From NCBI GenBank assembly GCA_049472395.1, contig JBLIRR010000017.1, forward strand, positions 1 through 64,000: a stretch of DNA of 64,000 nucleotides. Reading direction: 5' to 3'. Made by a program: the position numbers and the translations under genes. Each line of letters begins with the position of its first letter. Within the stretch, counting starts at the first letter, position 1. This DNA is from JBLIRR01 sp049472395 (lineage in GTDB: Bacteria; SZUA-182; DTGQ01; JBLIRR01). This document shows positions 1 through 7,729 of this stretch, one piece after another. The notes beneath the pieces were generated by a model. It had not been told where the DNA came from and ran no database searches. It saw only the letters and a program-made list of their open reading frames with translations.

Positions 1-2
1 TG

Positions 3-227
3 ACACATAATGACTTGGCGATAACACATGCAAATTCTGATGGTTCTCCTGTTGAAGGTTCAAATTGGGAATATGGTTATATCGGGAGTCCGGAATATGG
101 GAAAAGGAATATTGATGATGATCATGACCTTTATTGTAATGAATGTCACGGAAGAGACCTTAATGACGAGATACCCAAAATCGGATACGGAGAAGAATTC
201 AAATATTATCCCTCCCTATCACAATAG
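3..227 (+). CDS. C-terminal fragment of a possible c-type cytochrome-like protein
   Basis: The frame is open from the window edge, so the 5' end lies outside. The visible tail of about 74 residues contains CNECHG (bases 135-152), a CXXCH signature for covalent haem c attachment, followed by about 28 residues. This suggests the end of an exported cytochrome-like protein, but it is one short motif and could be chance. The TAG stop lies inside a perfect 17-bp tandem duplication, so the original C-terminus may have been altered. No family is recognised. Confidence 0.45.
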   Translation, partial: THNDLAITHANSDGSPVEGSNWEYGYIGSPEYGKRNIDDDHDLYCNECHGRDLNDEIPKIGYGEEFKYYPSLSQ

Positions 228-252
228 AAAAAAAATCACAATAGAAAAAAAA
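219..252. repeat. 17-bp perfect tandem duplication
   Basis: Two head-to-tail copies of a unit starting TCACAATAG and ending in eight A residues (219-235 and 236-252). The first copy supplies the TAG stop codon of the preceding reading frame. It looks like a recent slippage duplication. Confidence 0.85.
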
Positions 253-336
253 TTATCCAAAGTTTTTTGACTTATTGTAGGCAACATGATAAAATATTCT
301 TTTCTTAATAAAAGAAGAAAGTTCTGATTAAATTTC

Positions 337-365
337 TTGACAATAAGATTTTGCTTGAAAATAAT
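337..365 (+). promoter_or_regulatory. candidate sigma-70 promoter for the PKD-domain gene
   Basis: A perfect TTGACA (337-342) is followed after 17 bases by AATAAT (360-365), giving near-consensus hexamers and spacing. It lies about 150 bases upstream of the downstream gene, so the transcript would have a long leader. Between 228 and 516 I see no coding potential. Sequence match only. Confidence 0.35.
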
Positions 366-516
366 CTCTAAATATGGTATTTTATATACAACCTATGAAA
401 AATAAATAGGGGATAAGGAGGGCATAAGTAAAATCGAAATAAACAATTCTTAACCAATATATCAACTTAATTAATGTATTAAATAAAAGAAATGCAGGAG
501 AGGAGGGAAAAAAAAA

Positions 517-2397
517 TTGACTTTAAGAAAAAAATTATTAATTTTTGTTATGGTAGGAGTAATGCTATTTTCTTTTAAACTAGCTCGAGCGAATGGTCCG
601 TTAAATGGCGAAGTAGTCATATTTGATGTTACGGATATTGCCTTTTCAGTGTTATGGGTGGTCAGTGAACCCTCACAATGTGATATACAATTATTCGATG
701 GTTCCAATACTCTTTTAACTGAGGGTGTAGATTATATGCTCTATAATGATAGTCATGAGCTCGGAGGAGGCGGAGGCTACAGCATAGCTGAGACAAATGG
801 TGTGATGGTAGTGACTGTCTACAATCTGCCAAAGAATACAGATTCAACGACTCAATATTATATTCGTACCATCACTATGCCTCAATCGGGCGGACAAATC
901 ATATATCCCGACCCTGGTTCCGACCCAATTGGCGTCACAACAATGCAATCACCTTCTGGTGTTCAACTCCCACTTGCGGATAATGAAGAACGATATATCT
1001 ATATTCTTGATGACAATGGAGACATTGCGGATGGCTCTATTGCAATACTCGAGATTGAAGGAGCCAGCTATCCTGTTGGATATTACAAGCCGGCAGAAGA
1101 GAAATGGAATTGGGCTTCTGACTTAGGTTCAGGTCTTAATTTGGGATGGGTATACAACGCGAGTGATAATAAATCTTTTCTGGAACTGTATAGGGGTGAA
1201 GATGCGGGAATCGATGCGACGTTGAAGATTTATGGCGGGATTAAGGGGTATAAAGAGGTTTTTATTGAAGATTTTTGGGCAAAAACAGATGAGATGCTTA
1301 ATCTATTAGTTGATCCTGGAGATCCTTTCTCATCTGAATTTACCCTTGAAGGTGCACTTGAGCCCCCGGTTGAGCCAATGACAGTTGATGCAGGGATTAA
1401 CCAGACTATAAATGAGGGTGATGAGGCTTCATTCAATGGAACAATTACTGATACAATCGGCACAGGTCCTTATACAATTGAATGGGATTTTGATGATGGA
1501 GCCAGTGCTACCGGCACCCTGACACCAGCGCATGTGTATGCAGACAATGGTACGTATACGGTAAGCTTAACTGTCACAAGTGACGGCGGCATACCTGCCT
1601 CGGACACATTGACAGTTATAGTAGACAATGTAGCTCCGATAGTAACGGCTAGTGCTCCCCCGACAGTCAATCAAGATGAGGATGTTTCATTTAGTGGTGC
1701 ATTCTCTGATCAAGGAATTGCAGATACACACACAATCGAATGGAATTTTGGCGATGGAGCGACAGCGAGCGATACCCTCACACCGACACATGTGTATACT
1801 GAAGCAGATGCCTATACGGTAACCTTAACTGTCACCGACGATGACGGAGGAGTTGGGACAGACACGATGACGGTGAATGTGAGTGAAGTTATCGAGCTTA
1901 CACAGATGGGTCCATTTGTTTTTGAGCAAGGCTTAAACCTTTTTGCGATCCCACCCTTTGATTCTTTCTATAATGCCAATGAGGAACTTATTGTCATGGA
2001 TGCTCAGACTATGCTTGCAACAGTTGGCGCTTCTAAGATTTATCGATTTGACGCATCCTTGCAGGAATGGGTGGAACCGGCTGATGACTATGTACTCGAG
2101 TTGGGAACAGGCTATTTTATTCTCTTAGAATCAGAAGATCCTGTTGAAGTTTCCTTTAATGGAACCTTAGTTACCGATCCAATTCTACCGATTAACCTCA
2201 CTGCTGGCCTTAATCTTATATCTGTCTATGATCCTGACTATACCTATACTTCATATGACGTATTGACCGCTGTAGATGGTCTTAAAATATATCAATGGGA
2301 GGATAGTTTATGGCAATTCCCTTACACCCTCTCATCTGACCCATCTGAAATATTTGATATAGAATCTGCTACTGCATACTTTGTGTATATTGAATAA
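517..2397 (+). CDS. exported PKD-domain protein
   Basis: 626 residues from a TTG start preceded by AGGAGAGGAGGG. Residues 1-26 form a signal peptide (basic start, hydrophobic core, cleavage after ARA). Residues 27-285 match nothing I recognise. Two PKD (immunoglobulin-like) domains follow at about 287-371 and 372-456, both with the W-(D/N)-F-(G/D)-DG core and the Y-T-V-(S/T)-L-T-V strand. The last 155 residues hold two divergent copies of a module starting GLNL and ending in an aromatic Y-F strand (about 468-545 and 562-626). PKD domains usually mediate adhesion or present extracellular enzymes; no catalytic motif is visible. It appears monocistronic, closed by a strong terminator. A surface or secreted role is inferred from the signal peptide. 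Confidence 0.85.
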   Translation: MTLRKKLLIFVMVGVMLFSFKLARANGPLNGEVVIFDVTDIAFSVLWVVSEPSQCDIQLFDGSNTLLTEGVDYMLYNDSHELGGGGGYSIAETNGVMVVTVYNLPKNTDSTTQYYIRTITMPQSGGQIIYPDPGSDPIGVTTMQSPSGVQLPLADNEERYIYILDDNGDIADGSIAILEIEGASYPVGYYKPAEEKWNWASDLGSGLNLGWVYNASDNKSFLELYRGEDAGIDATLKIYGGIKGYKEVFIEDFWAKTDEMLNLLVDPGDPFSSEFTLEGALEPPVEPMTVDAGINQTINEGDEASFNGTITDTIGTGPYTIEWDFDDGASATGTLTPAHVYADNGTYTVSLTVTSDGGIPASDTLTVIVDNVAPIVTASAPPTVNQDEDVSFSGAFSDQGIADTHTIEWNFGDGATASDTLTPTHVYTEADAYTVTLTVTDDDGGVGTDTMTVNVSEVIELTQMGPFVFEQGLNLFAIPPFDSFYNANEELIVMDAQTMLATVGASKIYRFDASLQEWVEPADDYVLELGTGYFILLESEDPVEVSFNGTLVTDPILPINLTAGLNLISVYDPDYTYTSYDVLTAVDGLKIYQWEDSLWQFPYTLSSDPSEIFDIESATAYFVYIE

Positions 2398-2420
2398 ACG
2401 CTGAGATCCTCATGATTAAT

Positions 2421-2456
2421 AACGGGAAGAGCTTTTGAAGCTCTTCCCGTTTTTTC
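2421..2456 (+). terminator. Rho-independent terminator between convergent genes
   Basis: A 14-bp perfect stem (AACGGGAAGAGCTT pairing with AAGCTCTTCCCGTT) closes a 3-base loop and runs into a T-rich tract. It starts 24 bases after the PKD gene stop. On the other strand the stem is followed only by a weak T-run, so termination of the converging gene there is less certain. Confidence 0.92.
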
Positions 2457-2458
2457 TT

Positions 2459-3235
2459 TTATAAGCCAATCCCGACACTCAATCCATAGTTCATATTCTG
2501 GGTGTCAATATCATAATCAACTTTTACATTAAATCGCATGACCGCCATACTCAACCGTAATCCTCCAAAAAGACTCACGATATCAGTTTTTGCTTCATCT
2601 AAGGCTGAGAACTCATTATCCGGATTAATACTCACGCTGTTGTATGATACTCCTCCATAAGGGACGAGCTTAAATAGAAAATCAAGACCCAAACCCTTGC
2701 TGAATAAAAGGTCAGCACCCATACTTGAGGCGCTAAAATCGTCTATCCCCTGAACAGACAGATAATTTGCCCGCACAGCAAGAGCCGGTGTAATGCTGCT
2801 TCCCTCCAAAAGAGGATATTTCACTTCAAATCCCATCAAATTGAGCGATTCATCCTCGATATCCAAAGCTGAATAAATTGCACCCACATCAATTTTAAAG
2901 GGTAAACCTTTGCGGACAGCAAGTCGTGGGATCCCAATCATCGAGGGAGGATCTTCCAATACACCAAGCTCCCTGAGTAAATCTTTATCAACAGTGGCTC
3001 CATTGAATTCAACACTTGCTTCCAAACCTATTATACCTAAAGGGACGGCTATTCCATATGATTTATAGGTAAACACAGGAGATATCTCCTCGCAAAATTC
3101 CTCGAATTTGGCTTGTCCCTGTGATTGGAGTAGATCAAGATTGAATTTATCACCCGCCCTGCAAATACCAAGCTTCATATAAAAAACAAGCACTGCAATA
3201 ATGGTCATAATAAAAAAGAATTTGAATCTTTTCAT
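2459..3235 (-). CDS. putative outer-membrane beta-barrel protein
   Basis: About 258 residues. I chose the second of two closely spaced ATGs (3235) because a GAGGGG motif lies 8 bases upstream of it but only 2 from the first (3241). A signal peptide spans roughly residues 1-28, with likely cleavage after CRA. The rest has alternating hydrophobic and polar residues and many Gly/Ser/Asn turns, and ends in a short strand GLSVGIGL, the pattern of a C-terminal barrel strand. No enzyme motif is seen. It is transcribed towards the shared terminator with the PKD gene. Outer-membrane placement is an inference from composition; the specific family is not recognised. Confidence 0.6.
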   Translation of the reverse strand: MKRFKFFFIMTIIAVLVFYMKLGICRAGDKFNLDLLQSQGQAKFEEFCEEISPVFTYKSYGIAVPLGIIGLEASVEFNGATVDKDLLRELGVLEDPPSMIGIPRLAVRKGLPFKIDVGAIYSALDIEDESLNLMGFEVKYPLLEGSSITPALAVRANYLSVQGIDDFSASSMGADLLFSKGLGLDFLFKLVPYGGVSYNSVSINPDNEFSALDEAKTDIVSLFGGLRLSMAVMRFNVKVDYDIDTQNMNYGLSVGIGL

Positions 3236-3358
3236 ATACATTCCCCCTCTACGTTAAATGTTGTTATAAAAATTGTCTCATTAGCACAAGGTTCTGCAAT
3301 GATTCACATACTCTCACACAGACCTTGTTGTATAAAATTTTGTTATACACTAAATTTT

Positions 3359-3389
3359 GTATTATTATATAGTAATAAACTAATAATAC
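3359..3389. promoter_or_regulatory. inverted repeat in the region upstream of cmoB
   Basis: Perfect 9-bp arms GTATTATTA (3359-3367) and TAATAATAC (3381-3389) are separated by 13 bases, and a further GTATTAT follows at 3394. The site lies 50-80 bases upstream of cmoB in the divergent promoter region. An operator is possible, but AT-rich sequence makes chance repeats more likely. Confidence 0.3.
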
Positions 3390-3438
3390 AACTGTATTAT
3401 TTTCTATATCGGCAGCAACAGTTACTATCACGACAGAT

Positions 3439-4401
3439 ATGATGAATAATTATCTTGTTACATACAAAGATATTATCGAATTAGATAGAATAGAGCATAT
3501 CCGAGGCCAAAGAAAAGGATGGCTCTCAAGGGAAAGCTGTAAAAAATACCAGTATGCAGTTGATACATTACCCAATTTTCAGGCACGTTACCTTGACTTC
3601 TCTGATTCCGTAATCACAATAGGGCATGCAGATGAATTCCCCACACAACACCGTACGGATTTAATGAATGCTTTAAAAACCTTTATACCGTGGCGCAAAG
3701 GTCCGTTTAATCTGTTTGGAAACACTGTTGATGCAGAATGGAGAAGTGATCTTAAATGGGGCCGTCTCCTTCCTTACCTTGAACCTTTAGAAGGAAAACG
3801 AGTTGCGGATATTGGGTGCAATAATGGTTATTATCTTTTTCGAATAGCCCACCATAAGCCTCACCTTGCCATAGGATTTGATCCTACTGTCAGGTATTTT
3901 TATACGTTTCAACTTCTTCAAAGATACGCTCATGTTGAATCATTGCACTTTGAGCTTTTAGGAATAGAGCATATAGCTTTGTTTCGCGGCTTTTTCCACA
4001 CAGTTTTCTGTCTCGGCATACTATATCATCATCACGATCCCATCAAGATATTAAAGGATATTAAGATTGCTATGGTAAAAGGCGGACAGCTTATCATTGA
4101 ATCACAGGGGATTGAAGGAGAAGAATCAATTGCACTTTTTCCTGAAAAGCGCTACGGTAAAGTACCGGGTATATATTTTATCCCTACGCCTTCCTGCCTT
4201 GTGAACTGGATAAAACGGGCTGGGTTTAAAGATGTTGACTGCTTTTTTATTCATAAAATGTCACACGAGGAACAAAGGAAGACCCCATGGATGAATTTTG
4301 AAAGCTTTGATGATTTTATTGATCCTTCTGACCCATCAAAAACCGTTGAAGGGTATCCCGCACCCCTCCGCATTTATGTCAAAGCCAAAAATCTTTATTG
4401 A
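3439..4401 (+). CDS. cmoB: tRNA U34 carboxymethyltransferase CmoB
   Basis: 320 residues, close to the usual length of CmoB (about 323 in E. coli). CmoB transfers a carboxymethyl group from carboxy-S-adenosylmethionine to 5-hydroxyuridine at tRNA position 34, giving cmo5U and allowing wobble decoding. The fold is a Rossmann methyltransferase with motif I VADIGCNNGYY near residue 125, then the family segments FDPT, CLGILYHHHDP and ESQG, and a Y-P-A-P-L-R-I C-terminus. Its partner cmoA, which makes the cofactor, is not in the window. Its TGA stop directly abuts the stop of the converging purF. No clear ribosome site precedes the ATGATG start, and either ATG could be used. mnmG, another U34-modifying enzyme, lies 23 kb away. 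Confidence 0.93.
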   Translation: MMNNYLVTYKDIIELDRIEHIRGQRKGWLSRESCKKYQYAVDTLPNFQARYLDFSDSVITIGHADEFPTQHRTDLMNALKTFIPWRKGPFNLFGNTVDAEWRSDLKWGRLLPYLEPLEGKRVADIGCNNGYYLFRIAHHKPHLAIGFDPTVRYFYTFQLLQRYAHVESLHFELLGIEHIALFRGFFHTVFCLGILYHHHDPIKILKDIKIAMVKGGQLIIESQGIEGEESIALFPEKRYGKVPGIYFIPTPSCLVNWIKRAGFKDVDCFFIHKMSHEEQRKTPWMNFESFDDFIDPSDPSKTVEGYPAPLRIYVKAKNLY

Positions 4402-5766
4402 TTAGCTATCTTTATGATTCGTAAAGGGAATTGGATATTTTCCCGTATAACAGGCAGTACAAATCTTATTGCACATGGGACCTAATGCATTCTTCATTCC
4501 CTTAAGGCTCAGGTAGGCAAGGCTATCAGCCCCAATATACCGTCTAATTTCATCAATCGTGTGTGTGGAAGCTATTAATTCTGCTCTGGTCGGGGTATCT
4601 ATGCCATAGTAACAGGGAAAACATACAGGCGGGCACGAGACCCGAATATGCACTTCTTTTGCACCCGCTTCGCGAATCATACTCACAATTTTACGGCTTG
4701 TTGTTGCTCTTACAATAGAATCATCTATCGCGATTACCCGCTTTCCTTCAATTAACTCCCTATTCGGATTTAATTTTAATTTGACACCAAAATGCCTGAT
4801 TGACTGCTGTGGCTCTATAAAAGTCCTCCCCACATATCTATTTCTAATCATCCCAAGATCGAAATGGATGCTAGATTCCTCTGCAAATCCTATTGCAGCG
4901 CTCGTGCCCGAATCAGGAATAGGAATTACAAGATCCGCATCTATGAAAGATTCTTTTGCAAGTTGATTGCCAAAACGTTTCCGCGCTGCATGAACATTCT
5001 GACCATGAACTATGCTGTCCGGACGAGCAAAATAAATATATTCGAAAACGCAAAAGGAGGTTTTTTTAGCAGGTAGTGGTTTTTGAAACGTAAGGCCCGA
5101 TGAATTAATTATCACCATTTCCCCAGGTTCAATTTCCCGAATCAACTCAGCCTCAATAAGATTAAGAGCACATGTTTCTGAAACCAAAATATATGCATCC
5201 CCTATTTTCCCTAATGCTAAAGGACGAAGGCCATAAGGGTCCCGCATTCCGATCATCATATCATCTGTCATAAATACAAGACTATATCCGCCCTTTATTT
5301 TAAATAAGGAATCTACGAGACGATCTATAAATGTTTTGGCTTTTGACTTTGCAATAAGGTGAACGATCACCTCACTATCGGTATCTGTCTGAAAAATAGA
5401 TCCATTTGTGATTAACCGGTCACGGATCTGTTCTGCATTTATCAAATTCCCATTATGGGCAACGGCCAGTGTCCCCTGACCATATTTTATCAATAAGGGC
5501 TGAGAGCCTATTATATCACTTTCTCCGGATGTTGAGTAACGCACATGGCCGATGGCGATATTTCCGGGCAATTGTTTTATCATTTCCTCATTAAATACAG
5601 TGGCAACCCGGCCCATCCCCCTTTGAATAAAGAAGAAATTATCATCGCATGAAACAATGCCGGCGCTCTCTTGCCCTCGATGCTGCAAGGCATAGAGGGC
5701 CAAATACACCAAATTTGCCGCTTCAGGATGATTGTAAACGCCCACAATTCCGCATGCTTCCCTCAT
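4402..5766 (-). CDS. purF: amidophosphoribosyltransferase PurF
   Basis: PurF makes 5-phosphoribosylamine from PRPP and glutamine, the first committed step of purine synthesis. The chosen ATG gives MREACGIVGVY with a three-residue propeptide before the Ntn nucleophile Cys; a TTG 21 bases upstream is less likely. The glutaminase half includes HRGQESAG, GHVRYSTSG and AHNGNL. The C-terminal phosphoribosyltransferase half has the PRPP loop, here DDSIVRATTS rather than the usual DDSIVRGTTS. Cysteines in SFCVFEY, CPPVCFPCYYG and CNKICTAC match the iron-sulphur-cluster type known from Bacillus. About 454 residues, normal length. It is transcribed alone, tail to tail with cmoB with no gap. Confidence 0.96.
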   Translation of the reverse strand: MREACGIVGVYNHPEAANLVYLALYALQHRGQESAGIVSCDDNFFFIQRGMGRVATVFNEEMIKQLPGNIAIGHVRYSTSGESDIIGSQPLLIKYGQGTLAVAHNGNLINAEQIRDRLITNGSIFQTDTDSEVIVHLIAKSKAKTFIDRLVDSLFKIKGGYSLVFMTDDMMIGMRDPYGLRPLALGKIGDAYILVSETCALNLIEAELIREIEPGEMVIINSSGLTFQKPLPAKKTSFCVFEYIYFARPDSIVHGQNVHAARKRFGNQLAKESFIDADLVIPIPDSGTSAAIGFAEESSIHFDLGMIRNRYVGRTFIEPQQSIRHFGVKLKLNPNRELIEGKRVIAIDDSIVRATTSRKIVSMIREAGAKEVHIRVSCPPVCFPCYYGIDTPTRAELIASTHTIDEIRRYIGADSLAYLSLKGMKNALGPMCNKICTACYTGKYPIPFTNHKDS

Positions 5767-5813
5767 GGTCTCTTTCACTCCCCTCAATATTATGATTTCA
5801 TATTGAAGAAATT

Positions 5814-7109
5814 TTATCCCTGATAAAAGATTTTTACCTGTGATTTGTTAATAATCAAATGATCAGAACTGCACGTGCATCTTAGAGAACGAGGTGATTC
5901 TTCCGGTAAGAGATCCTGGAAAGTGTCCTGTTCCAATTTTCCTTGTCCGTTCTGGTCCCACATGACTGTATGCTCCTTCTTTTTATCTTTATTGATTATT
6001 AAATATGCTTTTGATGAATTACGAGATGAATGTTTACAGAGCACCAGCACAGAGGGATTATCCACATCAATTCTCTCCAACCTGGTCTCTTGGTTAAATA
6101 TCTCATAATCTTCTTTTATCTGATTAACCTTTTTAATATAGTCGCACAGATCATATGCGCCTTTTTCCCAATCAGTAGATGAGGTCTTTTTTACATTAAG
6201 GCCTTTACGAAATCCATATTCAAAGCCTATAGGTATCATCACACCGGTTGTGGCTAACGCAGAGAATGCATAACGCATTTTCGCCACATTAATATCATTA
6301 TTCGTCTCTTTTGCCAAGCGTCCAGTATCATGAGATTCCGGGAAGGTAATAGACCCCACTTTGGGTTGTGTTTTTTGATGCTGCTCAAGAAACCAGTTTT
6401 GTTGAAAATCCCACCATTTACCACTATTATAGATATAATCAAAACCACTCGCCGCAACATCGAGGGTCTGCTCGATCGAGCAACCTAATGTTTCAGCAAA
6501 AAATTTCACTGATGGATCAACCTTTTTTGTTTCTTCAATAAGATAGGCCCATAAATCAGACGATACCTGATAGGCTGCGTCACATCGAAATCCTCTAAAT
6601 CCCAGTGATAAATAATGGCGAAGCAGATCACGCCAGTATCCCCATAATGCTATCTTATCCTTTGAACCACTATTGTCAACAGTAGCAAGATCTCTCCAAT
6701 AATGCATTTTGCCGTTATCCATAGCCCCGGGATTTACCAACTTTCCATCCTCATCTCTTTTGTACCACTGTGGATGTTTTTTAATCAGAGGAGACTGAAT
6801 TGAGGTATGATTGATAACAAGATCAGCTATGAGGTTCACACCAGATTTTCCGGCATTATTAATGGTTTCTCTAAGCTCCTTTTCCTGTCCAGCGGTATTC
6901 TTCGCAGAAAACAGCAGAGGATTATAACTATAATAATCCTTAATGGCATAAAGACTTTTTGATGATCCAACCGTGTGGAAAGGATTAATAAATACCCAGT
7001 TAAATCCCATCGCAGAGGCTCGCTCGATATGCGGATTCCATTCTTTACAGCGACCTGCAAGGGTAGGAAAAAGATTATATATTCTCGGTCCTCTATGTGT
7101 ATCCCCCAT
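5814..7109 (-). CDS. GH13 alpha-amylase-family glycoside hydrolase
   Basis: 431 residues. The start is supported by AAGGAA 6 bases upstream of ATG. The TIM barrel begins GPRIYNLFPTLAG and continues with MGFNWVFINPFH and LIADLVINHT. Catalytic residues are all visible: nucleophile Asp in GFRGFRCDAAY, acid/base Glu in FFAETLG, and transition-state Asp in PESHDTGR. The N-terminus resembles proteins annotated as alpha-amylase or maltosyltransferase-like GH13 enzymes. There is no signal peptide, so action on cytoplasmic alpha-glucan is inferred. The exact substrate cannot be read from the sequence. No other glycogen or trehalose gene is nearby. Confidence 0.88.
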   Translation of the reverse strand: MGDTHRGPRIYNLFPTLAGRCKEWNPHIERASAMGFNWVFINPFHTVGSSKSLYAIKDYYSYNPLLFSAKNTAGQEKELRETINNAGKSGVNLIADLVINHTSIQSPLIKKHPQWYKRDEDGKLVNPGAMDNGKMHYWRDLATVDNSGSKDKIALWGYWRDLLRHYLSLGFRGFRCDAAYQVSSDLWAYLIEETKKVDPSVKFFAETLGCSIEQTLDVAASGFDYIYNSGKWWDFQQNWFLEQHQKTQPKVGSITFPESHDTGRLAKETNNDINVAKMRYAFSALATTGVMIPIGFEYGFRKGLNVKKTSSTDWEKGAYDLCDYIKKVNQIKEDYEIFNQETRLERIDVDNPSVLVLCKHSSRNSSKAYLIINKDKKKEHTVMWDQNGQGKLEQDTFQDLLPEESPRSLRCTCSSDHLIINKSQVKIFYQG

Positions 7110-7347
7110 TGCTATTCCTTAATTTTAAAAAGTTATTATGTAACATGCCTATCCCCCTACAAATCTTTACTCGTGATGAATTCATGAAAAGATAATAGGA
7201 ATTTGTAACGTAATAATATTTAAAACAGCCTCTCTTGTCAATAGTTATTATGACCAATTATTATCATGGCCAATTGTTTTGTTGGCCAGAGATATGATAT
7301 AATGAGGGTTGCGGAATTAATACATCGACTCTCATAAAAAATATGAT
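7110..7347. other. intergenic region with a TGGCCAA inverted repeat
   Basis: No coding potential is seen. It holds an inverted repeat TGGCCAA (7267-7273) / TTGGCCA (7282-7288), preceded by a related GACCAATTATTATCA half-copy. The repeat is about 160 bases upstream of the GH13 start, so it could be an operator for it. A TATAAT follows at 7298 but points at no rightward gene. Confidence 0.35.
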
Positions 7348-7728
7348 TTAGATCTTTTCCAGACCGGCTTTCAGTGTAACAACGAGATCATCCTCAGTAT
7401 GGCACTCGCCGTCTCGACCGCACGATCGAAAAATATGCTCTCCATCTTCCTCGGTGACCATATACGGAGTTCCAAAAAAATCCTCCCCTGGGTCTTTATC
7501 CCCTTTAATATTGAAATTTCTTCCTAACCAGACAGACAAATCTTCCGGCGCCTCGCCATTTTCCGTTACATAGCTTGCTATTTGTGATGCATAGGACGAC
7601 ATTTCCATGTATGTTTGCATTAAGGGATAGAGATCTATAAGCATACGGGCATTTTCCAAGGCGATCTCATGATACTGATATAAGAGAAATGCGAGAATCA
7701 CTAACGTGATAATTTTCCCGATCTTCAT
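7348..7728 (-). CDS. small membrane-anchored protein with pseudopilin-like C-terminus
   Basis: 126 residues from the ATG at 7728, which has AGAAGG 5 bases upstream; an upstream in-frame start would lie inside the preceding gene. One hydrophobic helix spans about residues 5-22, followed by a helical stretch. The C-terminal third reads FFGTPY...RSCGRDGECHTEDD, resembling the DPWGNPY...GADG...EDD calcium-binding tail of type II secretion pseudopilin GspG. The prepilin peptidase G-F-T-x-x-E motif is absent, so it is not a classical pseudopilin. Only one base separates it from the upstream cyclic-nucleotide-binding gene, so the two are probably co-translated. Function unknown. Confidence 0.65.
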   Translation of the reverse strand: MKIGKIITLVILAFLLYQYHEIALENARMLIDLYPLMQTYMEMSSYASQIASYVTENGEAPEDLSVWLGRNFNIKGDKDPGEDFFGTPYMVTEEDGEHIFRSCGRDGECHTEDDLVVTLKAGLEKI

Positions 7729-7729
7729 A

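Noticed and set aside
7274..7303. Sigma-70 promoter with TATAAT
   Set aside because: It points rightward towards the end of a leftward gene with no rightward gene to drive.
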